NCBI RefSeq assembly: GCF_040676675.1
Contig: NZ_JBFAPK010000053.1
Coordinates: forward strand, 1 to 58,891
Length of the DNA: 58,891 bases
From: JBFAPK01 sp040676675
GTDB taxonomy: Bacteria; Actinomycetota; Actinomycetes; Mycobacteriales; Micromonosporaceae
Reading direction: 5' to 3'
Positions 31,171 through 39,856 of the stretch are shown one piece after another (the stretch's first letter is position 1; each line of letters starts with the position of its first letter). Both the position numbers and the translations under genes were made by a program. The notes below the pieces were generated by a model. It was not told the DNA's origin, made no database searches, and saw nothing but the letters and a program-made list of their open reading frames with translations.

Positions 31171-34100
31171 TTGGGTGAACAGGTGCCATCGGGGCTGCGG
31201 TTCGGCCTGCTCGGTAACCTTGAGGTCTTCCGGGGCGAGACCGAGGTGCCGCTGGCTCGCCGCAAGCTTCGCATCCTGCTGGCGACGCTGCTGCTCGAGG
31301 CGAACCGGACCGTCCCGTTCGAACGGATCATCGAGCGTCTCTGGGGCGAGGAGCCGACCCCGTCGGCCCGCAGCACCACCCACGTGTACGCGATGCGGCT
31401 GCGCCGCGCGCTCGGGGACAGCGCCGACAACTTCCAGCTCGTCCAGACCCGGCCGAACGGCTACCTGCTGGAGATCGAGCCCGACCGGCTCGACGTGGCC
31501 GCCTTCCACGACCTGCTCGGACGGGCCCGGCGGGCGGCCGGTACCGGTGATCTGGTCGGCGAGTCGGCGCTGCTCGGCAAGGCCCTCGCGCTCTGGCGCG
31601 GGCCGGCGTTGCTGGACATCCCGTCCGCGTCGCTACAACGGTCGGTGGTGCCGCGGCTGACGGAGGAGCGCCTCCAGGCCACCGAGCGGCGCCTGGCGGT
31701 TGACCTCCGGCTGAATCGGCACGCCGACCTGGTGGGCGAGTTGACCGAGCTGACCCGGGAACATCCGACCCGGGAGCGGTTCTGGCTGCTGTTGATGCGG
31801 TCGCTGGCGGGCCTCGGCCGGCCGGCCGAGGCCCTGGCGGCCTACCGCGACGTGTACCGGCTGTTCCGCGACGAGCTGGGGATCGAGCCGGGCGAGGAGA
31901 TCCAACGCCTGCACCACGCGATCCTCTCCGGGGATGAGGTGACCACCGCCGAGCACCGCGATCGGCAGGAGCACCGCGCCCAGGATCACCCCGACCCGGA
32001 TCACCGCGGTCGGCAGGAGCAGGGCCCCGGCGAGCGCGTCGGCCGACCGGGCCCCGGCCCGCAGGGCTCCAGCCGACGAGGCTCCGACCGGCAGGGTTCC
32101 GACCGGCAGGGTTCCGGCCGACCGGGGTCCGGCCGGCCGGGGTCCGGCCGGCCGGGGTCCGGCCGGCCGGATTCGGACGGGGAGGAGCGCGGCCGAGGGT
32201 GCGCCGACGGCGGGCCGGACGACGGGGACAACCACGGTCCGCACGCTCGCGGAAGCGGCGACGGGCCGCACGTTGGCGGCAACGACGGACCCGACGCTCG
32301 CGGAGACAGCCACGGGCCGGAGGGCGGCCACGGCGGCAAGGAGCCCGCCGGGCCCGGCGCCGGGATCGCCGTGACCCGGCCGGTCACCCCGTCCCACCTG
32401 CCGCCGGACCTGCGGCGGCTGATCGGGCGCACGGCCCGGATCGCGGAGCTGACCGGCGAACTCGCCCCCGCCGGCGGCGACGCCGCCACGATGCCGGTGG
32501 TCGTCCTCTCGGGGCCGCCGGGCGTCGGAAAGACCGCGCTCGCGGTGCACGTGGCGCACCGGGTCCGGGGCAGCTACCCGGACGGCCAGCTCTACGCCAA
32601 CCTCCAGGGGTACTCCGCCGCCTCGCCGTTGGCTCCCACGGTGGTGCTCGCCCGCTTCCTGCGCGCGCTCGGCGTGCCGGCCAACCAGATCCCGGCCGAT
32701 CAGGACGAACAGGTCAGCCTCTACCGGAGCCTGCTGGCGCAGCGGCGGGTGCTGGTGGTCCTCGACAACGCGGCCGAGCCGCGCCAGGTCCGGCCGCTGC
32801 TGCCCGGCCAGCCCGGCTGCGCCACCCTGGTGACGAGCCGCAACGACCTGCGCGGGCTGGTCGCGATCGACGGGGCGCGGCAGTTCTCCCTCGCCCCGCT
32901 GGACGGCGGCGAGTCACACGCCGTGCTCGCCGCGGTGCTCGGTACCGAGCGGGTCGACGCCGAGCCGGCCGCGGTCGAGGAGCTGGCGGCGCAGTGCGGC
33001 CGGCTCCCGCTGGCGCTGCGCATCGCCGCCGCGAACCTGCAGGCCAACCCGCACCAGCGCATCGCGGACTACGTCCGGGCGCTGCGGGTGCGCGGCCGGC
33101 TGGCGCAACTGGAGGTGCGCGGCGACGACCAGGCGGCCGTACGGGCCGCGTTCGACCTCTCGTACGACCGGCTGGACCCCACGACGGCCCGGCTGTTCCG
33201 GCTGCTGGGCCTGGTGCCGGGGCCCGACTTCGCGGCCGGCGCGGCGGCGGCGTTGATGGCGTGCCCACTCGCCGAGGCGGAGCAGCACCTCGACGCGTTG
33301 ACGGCCGCGAACCTCGTCTTCCCCAGCGCCACCGGCCGGTTCCAGTTCCACGACCTGCTGCGCGACTACGCCGCCGCGCGGTCCGGCGAGGACGCGGACG
33401 CCCGGCCCGCCGAGCTGCGGCTCTGGGACTTCCTCCTGCATACCGCGCGGGCCGCCGCCGACCTGCTCTACCCCGACGTGACCCGGTTGCCGCTGCCCGA
33501 ACCGGTCGCCGGCAGCGCCCCGCTCGCACCGGCCGGCGAGGCGGCGGCGCTGGACTGGCTGGACGCCGAGCGGCCCGGTCTGGTCGCGGCGGCCCTGCGG
33601 GCCCGCGAGCGCGGCCTCGGCCGGTACGCCTGGCAGCTTGCCGACAACCTGCGGGGCTACTTCTGGGGTCGCGCCGACGCGGTCGAGGGGCTCGCGGTGT
33701 GCGAGGCGGCGCTGGCCGCGGCCCGGGACGAGGCCGATCCGGGTGCCGAGGCGACGGTGCTCGACCTGATGGGGCTGATCCACTTCGTGCGGGGCGACTA
33801 CCGGACGGCGTGGCGCCACCACGAGGAGGCGCTCCAGATCAGCCGGCACACCGGTGACCTGGAGACGCAGGCGAGGTGCCTGCACAACCTCGGGCGGGTG
33901 AGCGCGCAGCTCGGCTCGGCCGGGCAGAGCGCCCGCTACCACCGGGAGGCGCTGGAGCTGGCCCGGCGGACCGGGAACCTCGACGCGGAGGCGCTGAACA
34001 CCAACTACATCGGTACGGCCCGGCTCTCGGCGGGTCGGGTGGACCTGGCGATGCGGTGGCACCTCAGGGCGCTCGAACTGGCGCACCGTACCGGTAACCA

Positions 34101-34935
34101 GTCGGTGCTGGTCCGCGTCATCGGGGCACTGGGGAACGCGGCCTGGCACCAGGGCGAACTCTCGGTGGCTGTCGCGCTGTACCGCGAGTGTCTCCGGCTG
34201 GCCCGCCGGCTCGGCAACCGCTACCTGGAGACGAACAGCCTGATCTGCCTGGCCGAGACGCTCTGCGACACCGGCGACTACGACCGGGCGATCGGCCACG
34301 CCGAGCTGGCGGTGCGGCTGGGACGGGAGAGCGGCGAGCAGCGGCACGAGGTGGGCGGCGCGGAGATCATCGCGACGGCCCTGCTGCGCGGCGGGCGGAC
34401 CGAGGGAGTCGTCGAGGCGTACCAGGAGGCCCTGCGACGGGCCCGGGAGATCGACTTCCGGTACGGGGAGATCTCCATTCTCACCGCGCTCGCCGCCGCG
34501 TACCGGATCGTCGGCGACCCGGGCCGCGCGGTGGACCACGCCGAACAGGCGCTGCGCGCGATGTCGCAGGTCGGGGAGCGCAGCATCGAGGGACGGGCGC
34601 TGGTCGAACTGGCACACGGTCACCTGGAGTTGGGCGACCGGCACCGGGCGGCGACCGAGCTGGACCGGGCCCTGCGGGTCGCCCGTACGGCCGGAACCCG
34701 GCTCACGGAGGCGCGGGCCCGGTACGTGTACGGGCTGCTGTGCCGGGCCGAGCGGGACGACCCCGCGGCAGAGCGGCACTGGCGGGCCGCGCTGGAAGTC
34801 TGTACCCAGGTCGGGGCGGCCGAGGCCGGCCCGATCCGGGCACTGCTGAGCGGGGCCGGGCCCACGGAGAGCGGCCCGGCCCCGACCGACGTCCCCGAGC
34901 TCCCCTCAGCCGGTGGCGGTCCGGTCAGCCGGTGA
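31171..34935 (+). CDS. AfsR/SARP-type regulator: OmpR-like wHTH, BTAD, NB-ARC, TPR
   Basis: The 1254-residue protein has an N-terminal winged helix (residues ~10-100; R-R-x-L-R-I-L-L-A-T-L-L-L and R-L-W-G-E-E-P) and a BTAD helical domain to ~245. A low-complexity linker to ~405 includes GSGRP repeats. An NB-ARC ATPase follows (Walker A G-P-P-G-V-G-K-T near 449, Walker B V-L-V-V-L-D-N-A near 527, G-L-P-x-type C-R-L-P-L-A-L-R), and then TPR repeats from ~830 to ~1230. AfsR-like proteins activate secondary metabolism or other genes. The TTG start at 31171 is uncertain; a GTG at 31183 is an alternative. No biosynthetic cluster is adjacent. Confidence 0.93.
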   Translation: MGEQVPSGLRFGLLGNLEVFRGETEVPLARRKLRILLATLLLEANRTVPFERIIERLWGEEPTPSARSTTHVYAMRLRRALGDSADNFQLVQTRPNGYLLEIEPDRLDVAAFHDLLGRARRAAGTGDLVGESALLGKALALWRGPALLDIPSASLQRSVVPRLTEERLQATERRLAVDLRLNRHADLVGELTELTREHPTRERFWLLLMRSLAGLGRPAEALAAYRDVYRLFRDELGIEPGEEIQRLHHAILSGDEVTTAEHRDRQEHRAQDHPDPDHRGRQEQGPGERVGRPGPGPQGSSRRGSDRQGSDRQGSGRPGSGRPGSGRPGSGRPDSDGEERGRGCADGGPDDGDNHGPHARGSGDGPHVGGNDGPDARGDSHGPEGGHGGKEPAGPGAGIAVTRPVTPSHLPPDLRRLIGRTARIAELTGELAPAGGDAATMPVVVLSGPPGVGKTALAVHVAHRVRGSYPDGQLYANLQGYSAASPLAPTVVLARFLRALGVPANQIPADQDEQVSLYRSLLAQRRVLVVLDNAAEPRQVRPLLPGQPGCATLVTSRNDLRGLVAIDGARQFSLAPLDGGESHAVLAAVLGTERVDAEPAAVEELAAQCGRLPLALRIAAANLQANPHQRIADYVRALRVRGRLAQLEVRGDDQAAVRAAFDLSYDRLDPTTARLFRLLGLVPGPDFAAGAAAALMACPLAEAEQHLDALTAANLVFPSATGRFQFHDLLRDYAAARSGEDADARPAELRLWDFLLHTARAAADLLYPDVTRLPLPEPVAGSAPLAPAGEAAALDWLDAERPGLVAAALRARERGLGRYAWQLADNLRGYFWGRADAVEGLAVCEAALAAARDEADPGAEATVLDLMGLIHFVRGDYRTAWRHHEEALQISRHTGDLETQARCLHNLGRVSAQLGSAGQSARYHREALELARRTGNLDAEALNTNYIGTARLSAGRVDLAMRWHLRALELAHRTGNQSVLVRVIGALGNAAWHQGELSVAVALYRECLRLARRLGNRYLETNSLICLAETLCDTGDYDRAIGHAELAVRLGRESGEQRHEVGGAEIIATALLRGGRTEGVVEAYQEALRRAREIDFRYGEISILTALAAAYRIVGDPGRAVDHAEQALRAMSQVGERSIEGRALVELAHGHLELGDRHRAATELDRALRVARTAGTRLTEARARYVYGLLCRAERDDPAAERHWRAALEVCTQVGAAEAGPIRALLSGAGPTESGPAPTDVPELPSAGGGPVSR
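32080..32172. repeat. 15-bp repeats coding the GSGRP linker of the AfsR-like protein
   Basis: Imperfect 15-nt units (GGGTTCCGACCGGCA to GGGGTCCGGCCGGCC) encode Gly-Ser-Asp/Gly-Arg-Gln/Pro pentapeptides between BTAD and NB-ARC. Confidence 0.85.
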
Positions 34936-34943
34936 CGGTCGGG

Positions 34944-35792
34944 TCAGCCGGTGAAGGTGACGACCAGCGCGACGTTGTCCGGGACGAACCTCTTCCACGC
35001 CACCGGGTCCTCCTCGTTACCGGCCCGTAGCATCAGAGTCGTGGTCGCGTTGCCGAGCTCGGCCGACCTGGCGACGGCGGCGTCCACGTCGAAGCTCAGC
35101 CACTTGCCCGGACAGGCCGCGCCGAACCCTGCCGCGGCGCTGCGCGCGTCCAGCAACTGGTCGAGCGCGGGCTGGTTGCGCCAGGTGGTCGTCGGACCGA
35201 TCGGCCCGGTCGCCCAGAGCTGGACCTCGCGCGCCGTGCAGGAGTACGACCACGACTCGAAGGTGTCGAACCGGGCATCGAGGATCTGCTTGCCGGCCAG
35301 CGCGGTGACGTCGAACTGGAAGAAGCTGCGGGCCGTGTGCGACACACCGGCCGTGTCCACGTGACCGACCTTCGCGGAGGTCTCGCCGCCGCCCAGCCAG
35401 TACGCCTGGTCGGGGAAGTACCTGTCGACCATCGCCCAGGCGCTGCGACCGAGGTTCACGGTCTGCGCCGGCTCGTCGACACCCGCCCGGACCGGTACCG
35501 TGTGCTGTTCCAGCGTGTAGCTGCCGTCCGGATTCGCGAAGATCCGGCGGGTCGCGGTGGTCAGCTCGGTGATCTCGGTCCGTTGCCCGGTCGCCGCAGC
35601 CCGGGCGGCGGCCGTGGTCGCCAGCGTCCTACCCGTCGGGGTCGTCGTGAGCAGCGCCGGAGACGCCTCCGGGCCGGTGCCGGCCGAGGCCACCGCCGGG
35701 GCCGCGAGTGGGGATCCGACCACCAGGGCCACCCCGAGCTGGAGAGCCAGCGCTCCGACGACGAATGACCTGACCCTTACCCTGCCTGTCAC
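34944..35792 (-). CDS. Secreted DNRLRE-domain protein
   Basis: The 282-residue protein has a signal peptide (A-L-A-L-Q-L-G-V-A-L-V-V-G, ending near A-V-A-S-A), an S/T/P-rich pro-region, and an R-R-I-F-A-N-P-D-G-S-Y-T-L-E segment typical of large secreted actinobacterial repeat proteins. One DNRLRE sandwich follows, with R-S-F-F-Q-F-D-V-T-A-L, S-Y-S-C-T and P-T-T-T-W-R-N-Q-P. It ends right after that domain, whereas related proteins often continue for over a thousand residues, so it may be a truncated or minimal version. GTG 35792 follows GGAGGTGG. It is convergent with the AfsR-like gene, 8 bp apart. Confidence 0.8.
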   Translation of the reverse strand: MTGRVRVRSFVVGALALQLGVALVVGSPLAAPAVASAGTGPEASPALLTTTPTGRTLATTAAARAAATGQRTEITELTTATRRIFANPDGSYTLEQHTVPVRAGVDEPAQTVNLGRSAWAMVDRYFPDQAYWLGGGETSAKVGHVDTAGVSHTARSFFQFDVTALAGKQILDARFDTFESWSYSCTAREVQLWATGPIGPTTTWRNQPALDQLLDARSAAAGFGAACPGKWLSFDVDAAVARSAELGNATTTLMLRAGNEEDPVAWKRFVPDNVALVVTFTG

Positions 35793-35861
35793 GGTCCACC
35801 TCCACGAATCGAGTTCGGGCCGCTGGATCGTCCCGACGCCCGCCAGCAGCACAACAGGTGC

Positions 35862-35880
35862 GGCTTACCGCTGGCTTACC
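35862..35880. promoter_or_regulatory. 11-bp-spaced direct repeat upstream of the DNRLRE gene
   Basis: GGCTTACC occurs at 35862 and 35873, exactly one helical turn apart, 70 bp upstream of the DNRLRE start. This is typical of head-to-tail response-regulator binding. Confidence 0.4.
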
Positions 35881-35914
35881 CGCGACCACCCCGGCAGGTC
35901 ACGGCGGGACGGAG

Positions 35915-35938
35915 CGGTATTGCCCACCTCCAATACCG
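35915..35938. promoter_or_regulatory. Perfect palindrome between the DNRLRE gene and the histidine kinase gene
   Basis: CGGTATTG-N8-CAATACCG has perfect 8-bp arms and lies 49 bp before the kinase ATG. It is a good candidate operator for the adjacent NarL/LiaR-type response regulator. Confidence 0.55.
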
Positions 35939-35986
35939 TGACCGATCCCGCCGGCGCCGGCGGCGGCAGAAGTGGACACTCCCGGT

Positions 35987-37393
35987 ATGGCCAGGCCCAC
36001 CCGAGGACTACGCGCAGCCGTATCGGCACCATCGGTGAGCCGAACTAGCGTGACCGGCGTGTCCAACTCGAAACCGCGTACCGCGCTGGAATCGGTCGCC
36101 CGGAAACGGTTCCCGCTCACCGGCTGGCCGTGGCGGTCCCTGAGCTACCTGCTGACCACCGCGCCGCTGTCGTTCGCCGTGGCCGGGCCGGTGGCGCTGG
36201 TCGGACTGCCGTGGGCGGCCCTGCTGCGGCGGGCCGTCACCGGCGGGGAACGGCCACCCTCCGTGACCCTGCTCGTCCTCGCGCTCTTCGGGGTCGTGCT
36301 GGTCGCCGCGTTCGGACCGCTGGTGGCGTTGCCGGTGGCCGCGCTGGAGCGCCGGCGGCTGCGGCTGGTGGACGAGCGTCCGGCCCGGTCCGGGCACCGC
36401 CGGATACCGGAACCAGGGCTCTGGGCCTGGTTGCGGACCCGTTACACCGAGCGGGCCACCTGGTCCGAGCTGGGCTACCTCGGGTTGCTCGCCACCGTCG
36501 TACCCGCGCTCTACGGCGTCGTCTGCGCGGTGCTGCTGGTCATCGGGGTGCTGCTGGCGAGCCCGGTGCTGGCCGGCAGCGCGGACGGGCCGATCTCGGT
36601 CGGCCCGGACCAGGTCACGAGCGCCGGTGCGGCGGTCCCGTACGCGCTGGTCGGCCTGGTGCTGCTACCCACGGTGCCGTACCTGCTGGCCCTGGCCGCG
36701 GGGGCGCACGCCGAGCTGGCCCGGGCGCTGCTGCACGCGGGCCCCGACGAGCGGCTCCGCGCGGAGCTGGTCGAGGTGTCCCGGTCCCGGGTACGCCTGG
36801 TGGACGCCTTCGACGCCGAACGCCGCCGCATCGAGCGGGACCTGCACGACGGCGCCCAGCAGCGGCTGGTCAGCCTCACCCTCCAGCTCGGCCTGGCCCG
36901 GCTGGACCTGCCGCCCGACTCGCCCGCGAACGAGGCCGTGGCCGGCGCACACGAGCAGGCCAAGCAGCTCATGGCGGAGCTGCGGGAGCTGATCGACGGG
37001 ATCCGTCCCCGGACCCTGGCCGACCTCGGGCTGCCGGCCGCGCTGCGCGAACTGGCCGACCGGTCGACGGTGACGGTACGGGTGGTGGCCGAGCTGCCGG
37101 AGCGGGCGCCGGAGCAGGTGGAGACGACGGCGTACTTCGTGGTCGCCGAGGCGCTCACCAACGCGGCGAAGCACAGCGGCGCCACGGCCGCGACGGTGAC
37201 CGCCCGCCGGGAGGGCGACCTGTTGACCGTCGAGGTCGTCGACGACGGTCGCGGCGGCGCCGAGCCGGCGCGCGGCAGCGGGCTGACCGGGCTGGCCGAC
37301 CGGGTGGCGGTGGTCGACGGCAGGATGTTCCTGTCCAGCCCGGTCGGCGGCCCGACCCTGCTACGGGTGGAGTTGCCATGCGGCCGGAGGTGA
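35987..37393 (+). CDS. Sensor histidine kinase, NarL/LiaS class (HisKA_3)
   Basis: The 468-residue protein has several N-terminal membrane helices in two blocks (about residues 45-115 and 160-245). A HisKA_3 dimerisation domain follows, with the phospho-acceptor in R-R-I-E-R-D-L-H-D-G-A-Q-Q-R-L near residue 285. The HATPase domain shows E-A-L-T-N-A-A-K-H-S and V-V-D-D-G-R-G-G. The ATG at 35987 is one choice; a GTG at 35972 or 36059 is possible, and no strong site is visible. It overlaps the response regulator by 16 nt. Confidence 0.9.
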   Translation: MARPTRGLRAAVSAPSVSRTSVTGVSNSKPRTALESVARKRFPLTGWPWRSLSYLLTTAPLSFAVAGPVALVGLPWAALLRRAVTGGERPPSVTLLVLALFGVVLVAAFGPLVALPVAALERRRLRLVDERPARSGHRRIPEPGLWAWLRTRYTERATWSELGYLGLLATVVPALYGVVCAVLLVIGVLLASPVLAGSADGPISVGPDQVTSAGAAVPYALVGLVLLPTVPYLLALAAGAHAELARALLHAGPDERLRAELVEVSRSRVRLVDAFDAERRRIERDLHDGAQQRLVSLTLQLGLARLDLPPDSPANEAVAGAHEQAKQLMAELRELIDGIRPRTLADLGLPAALRELADRSTVTVRVVAELPERAPEQVETTAYFVVAEALTNAAKHSGATAATVTARREGDLLTVEVVDDGRGGAEPARGSGLTGLADRVAVVDGRMFLSSPVGGPTLLRVELPCGRR

Positions 37394-38070
37394 ACCCCAT
37401 CCGGGTGGTCCTCGCCGAGGACGGTGTGCTGCTGCGGGAGGGCCTCGCCGGCCTGCTGGCCCGGTTCGGGTTCCAGGTCGTCGCCGCGGTCGGCGACGCC
37501 GAGGCCCTGCGCGCCGCCGTCGCCGAGCACGGGCCGGACCTGGTGGTGACCGATATCCGGATGCCGCCCGGCTTCACCGACGAGGGGCTGCGCGCCGCCG
37601 TGGAGCTGCGCCGGGTCCACCCCGGGCTCGCGGTGGTGGCGCTCAGCCAGTACGTCCAGCAGAGCTACGCCGCCGAGTTGCTCGACTCCGGCGACGGGCG
37701 CGGCATCGGGTACCTGCTCAAGGACCGGGTCGTCGACGTGGCGGAGTTCGTCGCCGCGCTGCGCCAGGTCGTCGGCGGCGGCACGGTCGTCGACCCGCAG
37801 GTGGTACGCCAGCTGCTGCGCCGCCGCGCCGATCCGCTGGCCCGGCTCTCGGCCCGGGAACGGGAGGTGCTCGCGCTCGTCGCCGAGGGCCACTCGAACG
37901 CGGCCATCGCCCGGCTGCTCGTCGTCTCCGAGGCGGCCGTCGGCAAGCACGTCGGCAACATCCTCGCCAAGCTCGACCTGCCCCCGACCGACGACACGAA
38001 CCGCCGCGTGCTGGCCGTGCTGACGTACCTGCGCAGCGACGCCGCCACGGCCGGCGGCGACCCGCGCTGA
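37378..38070 (+). CDS. NarL/FixJ-type response regulator
   Basis: The 230-residue protein has a receiver domain with E-D at residues 14-15, the phospho-acceptor in V-V-T-D-I-R-M-P near residue 59 and the lysine in Y-L-L-K-D-R. A LuxR-type helix-turn-helix follows: L-S-A-R-E-R-E-V-L-A-L-V-A-E-G-H-S-N-A-A-I-A-R. The ATG at 37378 follows GGTGGAG; a GTG at 37390 that forms a GTGA overlap with the kinase stop is an alternative. It pairs with the upstream kinase. Confidence 0.93.
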   Translation: MRPEVNPIRVVLAEDGVLLREGLAGLLARFGFQVVAAVGDAEALRAAVAEHGPDLVVTDIRMPPGFTDEGLRAAVELRRVHPGLAVVALSQYVQQSYAAELLDSGDGRGIGYLLKDRVVDVAEFVAALRQVVGGGTVVDPQVVRQLLRRRADPLARLSAREREVLALVAEGHSNAAIARLLVVSEAAVGKHVGNILAKLDLPPTDDTNRRVLAVLTYLRSDAATAGGDPR

Positions 38071-38151
38071 CCGGCACGTCCGGCCGGTCGCGATCCCGGG
38101 TGACCGGCGCGGACGTGCCGGTACGGGGGCGCCGACGTGACGGACGGCGCA

Positions 38152-38206
38152 TAGCAGATCGATCCGCTTCGCGGGCGTTTCCCACAGGCCGTCCGGTTGT
38201 CCACAG
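38152..38206 (+). promoter_or_regulatory. Shared TAGCAGATCGA-CCCACAG-TCCACAG element upstream of comM
   Basis: TAGCAGATCGA starts at 38152, CCCACAGG at 38181 and TCCACAGC at 38200 (19 bp apart). The second box is an exact TTGTCCACA. An ATG lies 59 bp after the start of the second box, at 38259, and opens a short leader ORF coupled to comM. Confidence 0.75.
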
Positions 38207-38258
38207 CCGACGGATTCCGGCCGGCGCGCTCCTGTGCCTTCGGGGCACGGTCGATGCC

Positions 38259-38339
38259 ATGCGAACCGCAGTTCCGGCTCCACCAGCCCCTCGGCCTCCA
38301 GGAACCGCAGCCCCGGCGACGGTCCGGTCCCCCCGATGA
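38259..38339 (+). CDS. 26-codon leader ORF coupled to comM
   Basis: This Pro/Ala-rich ORF starts at ATG 38259 and ends with TGA 38337-38339, overlapping the comM ATG as ATGA. Its start is 59 bp from the second TCCACAG box, the same distance as the real start codons of yraN and the M23 gene. A small GTGCC-TTCGG-GGCAC hairpin precedes it. It may be a leader peptide or a degenerate remnant. No homologue is recognised. Confidence 0.45.
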   Translation: MRTAVPAPPAPRPPGTAAPATVRSPR

Positions 38340-39856
38340 GCTACGCGAAGGTGCTCTGCGTAGGCCTCGTCGGAGTGACCGGACACCTCGTCGAGGTCGA
38401 GGCCGACCTCTCCCCCGGCCTACCCGCCGTCGTCCTCTCCGGCCTGCCCGACACCGCCCTCAACGAAGCCCGCGACCGGGTACGCGCCGCCGTCGTCAAC
38501 TCCGGCCAACGCTGGCCCAACCGCAGAATCACCGTCAACCTGCTCCCCGCCACCCTGCCCAAACACGGCTCCGCCTTCGACCTCGCCATCGCCGCCGCCC
38601 TACTCGGCGGCGCCGGCGAACTACCACTGGTCGCCCTCGACGGAGTCGTGCTCCTCGGCGAACTCGGCCTCGACGGCGCGGTACGACCCGTGCGAGGCGT
38701 ACTGCCCATGGTCGCCGCCGCCGTACGCGCTGGCATCGACCGCGTCGTCGTCCCGCTCGACAACGCCGCCGAGGCCGCCATCGTCCCCGGCGTACGGGTC
38801 CGCGCCGTCGACTCCCTGCACCGGCTCGTCGCCTTCGTCCGCGACGGCACCCCGCTGCTCGACCCGCCCACGCCGGCGCCGCGGGTCCCGCCGCCCGCCC
38901 CCGACCTCGCCGACGTCGCCGGCCAACCCCTCGGCCGGCGCGCCCTGGAGGTCGCCGCCGCCGGCGCCCACCACCTCGCGCTGATCGGACCGCCCGGGGC
39001 CGGCAAGACCATGCTGGCCGAGCGGCTCCCCGGCATCCTGCCCGAGCTGGACGACGACACGGCGCTGGAGGTGACCGCGCTGCACTCCATCGCCGGGCTG
39101 CTGCCGCCGGGCGCGCCGCTGCTGCGCCGCCCGCCGTTCCAGGCACCGCACCACAGCGCCACCGCGGCGTCGCTGGTCGGCGGCGGCAGCGGGCTGGCCC
39201 GCCCCGGCGCCGTGTCGCTGGCGCACCGCGGGGTGCTCTTCCTCGACGAGGTGCCCGAGTTCCACCGGGTCGCGCTGGACGCCCTGCGTCAGCCGCTGGA
39301 GCAGGGCCGGGTGGTGCTGGCGCGGGCGAAGGGCACCACCGAGTACCCGGCCCGGGTGCAGCTGGTGCTGGCGGCCAACCCGTGCCCCTGCGCGAAGCCC
39401 TCGGGCGACCAGCACTGCGAGTGCACGCCCCTGGCCCGCCGCCGCTACCTGGGGCGCCTCTCCGGGCCGCTGTTGGACCGCATCGACGTACGGGTCCGGT
39501 TGGACCCGCTGAACGCCGCCGCGCTGATGTCGAGCGACGCGCCGAGCGAGTCGTCGGCGGTGGTGGCGGAGCGGGTGGCGCGGGCCCGGGGCGCGGCGGC
39601 GGCCCGCTGGCGGTACGCGGGATGGCGGGTCAACGCCGAGGTGCCCGGGCCGGAGCTGCGCCGGCCGCCGTGGCGGCTGCCGCCACGGGACACCAAGGGG
39701 CTGCGCGAGCGGCTCGACACCGGGTCGCTCTCGGCCCGCGGCTTCGACCGGATCGTCCGGATGGCCTGGACGATCGCCGATCTGGACGGCCGGGACCGGC
39801 CCGACCGGGACGACGTGCACGAGGCGACCCAACTACGTACCGGGGAGGAATCATGA
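38336..39856 (+). CDS. comM: YifB/ComM-type Mg-chelatase-like AAA+ ATPase
   Basis: The 506-residue protein is a hexameric helicase-like ATPase that promotes branch migration in natural transformation in Gram-negatives; the family is universal in actinobacteria. It has an N-terminal Lon-like domain (S-G-L-P-D-T-A-L-N-E-A-R-D-R-V-R), Walker A G-P-P-G-A-G-K-T near residue 220, Walker B V-L-F-L-D-E-V and a C-P-C cysteine motif with a second cysteine pair near residue 350. The ATG overlaps the leader ORF stop, and its own stop overlaps dprA as ATGA. Confidence 0.96.
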   Translation: MSYAKVLCVGLVGVTGHLVEVEADLSPGLPAVVLSGLPDTALNEARDRVRAAVVNSGQRWPNRRITVNLLPATLPKHGSAFDLAIAAALLGGAGELPLVALDGVVLLGELGLDGAVRPVRGVLPMVAAAVRAGIDRVVVPLDNAAEAAIVPGVRVRAVDSLHRLVAFVRDGTPLLDPPTPAPRVPPPAPDLADVAGQPLGRRALEVAAAGAHHLALIGPPGAGKTMLAERLPGILPELDDDTALEVTALHSIAGLLPPGAPLLRRPPFQAPHHSATAASLVGGGSGLARPGAVSLAHRGVLFLDEVPEFHRVALDALRQPLEQGRVVLARAKGTTEYPARVQLVLAANPCPCAKPSGDQHCECTPLARRRYLGRLSGPLLDRIDVRVRLDPLNAAALMSSDAPSESSAVVAERVARARGAAAARWRYAGWRVNAEVPGPELRRPPWRLPPRDTKGLRERLDTGSLSARGFDRIVRMAWTIADLDGRDRPDRDDVHEATQLRTGEES

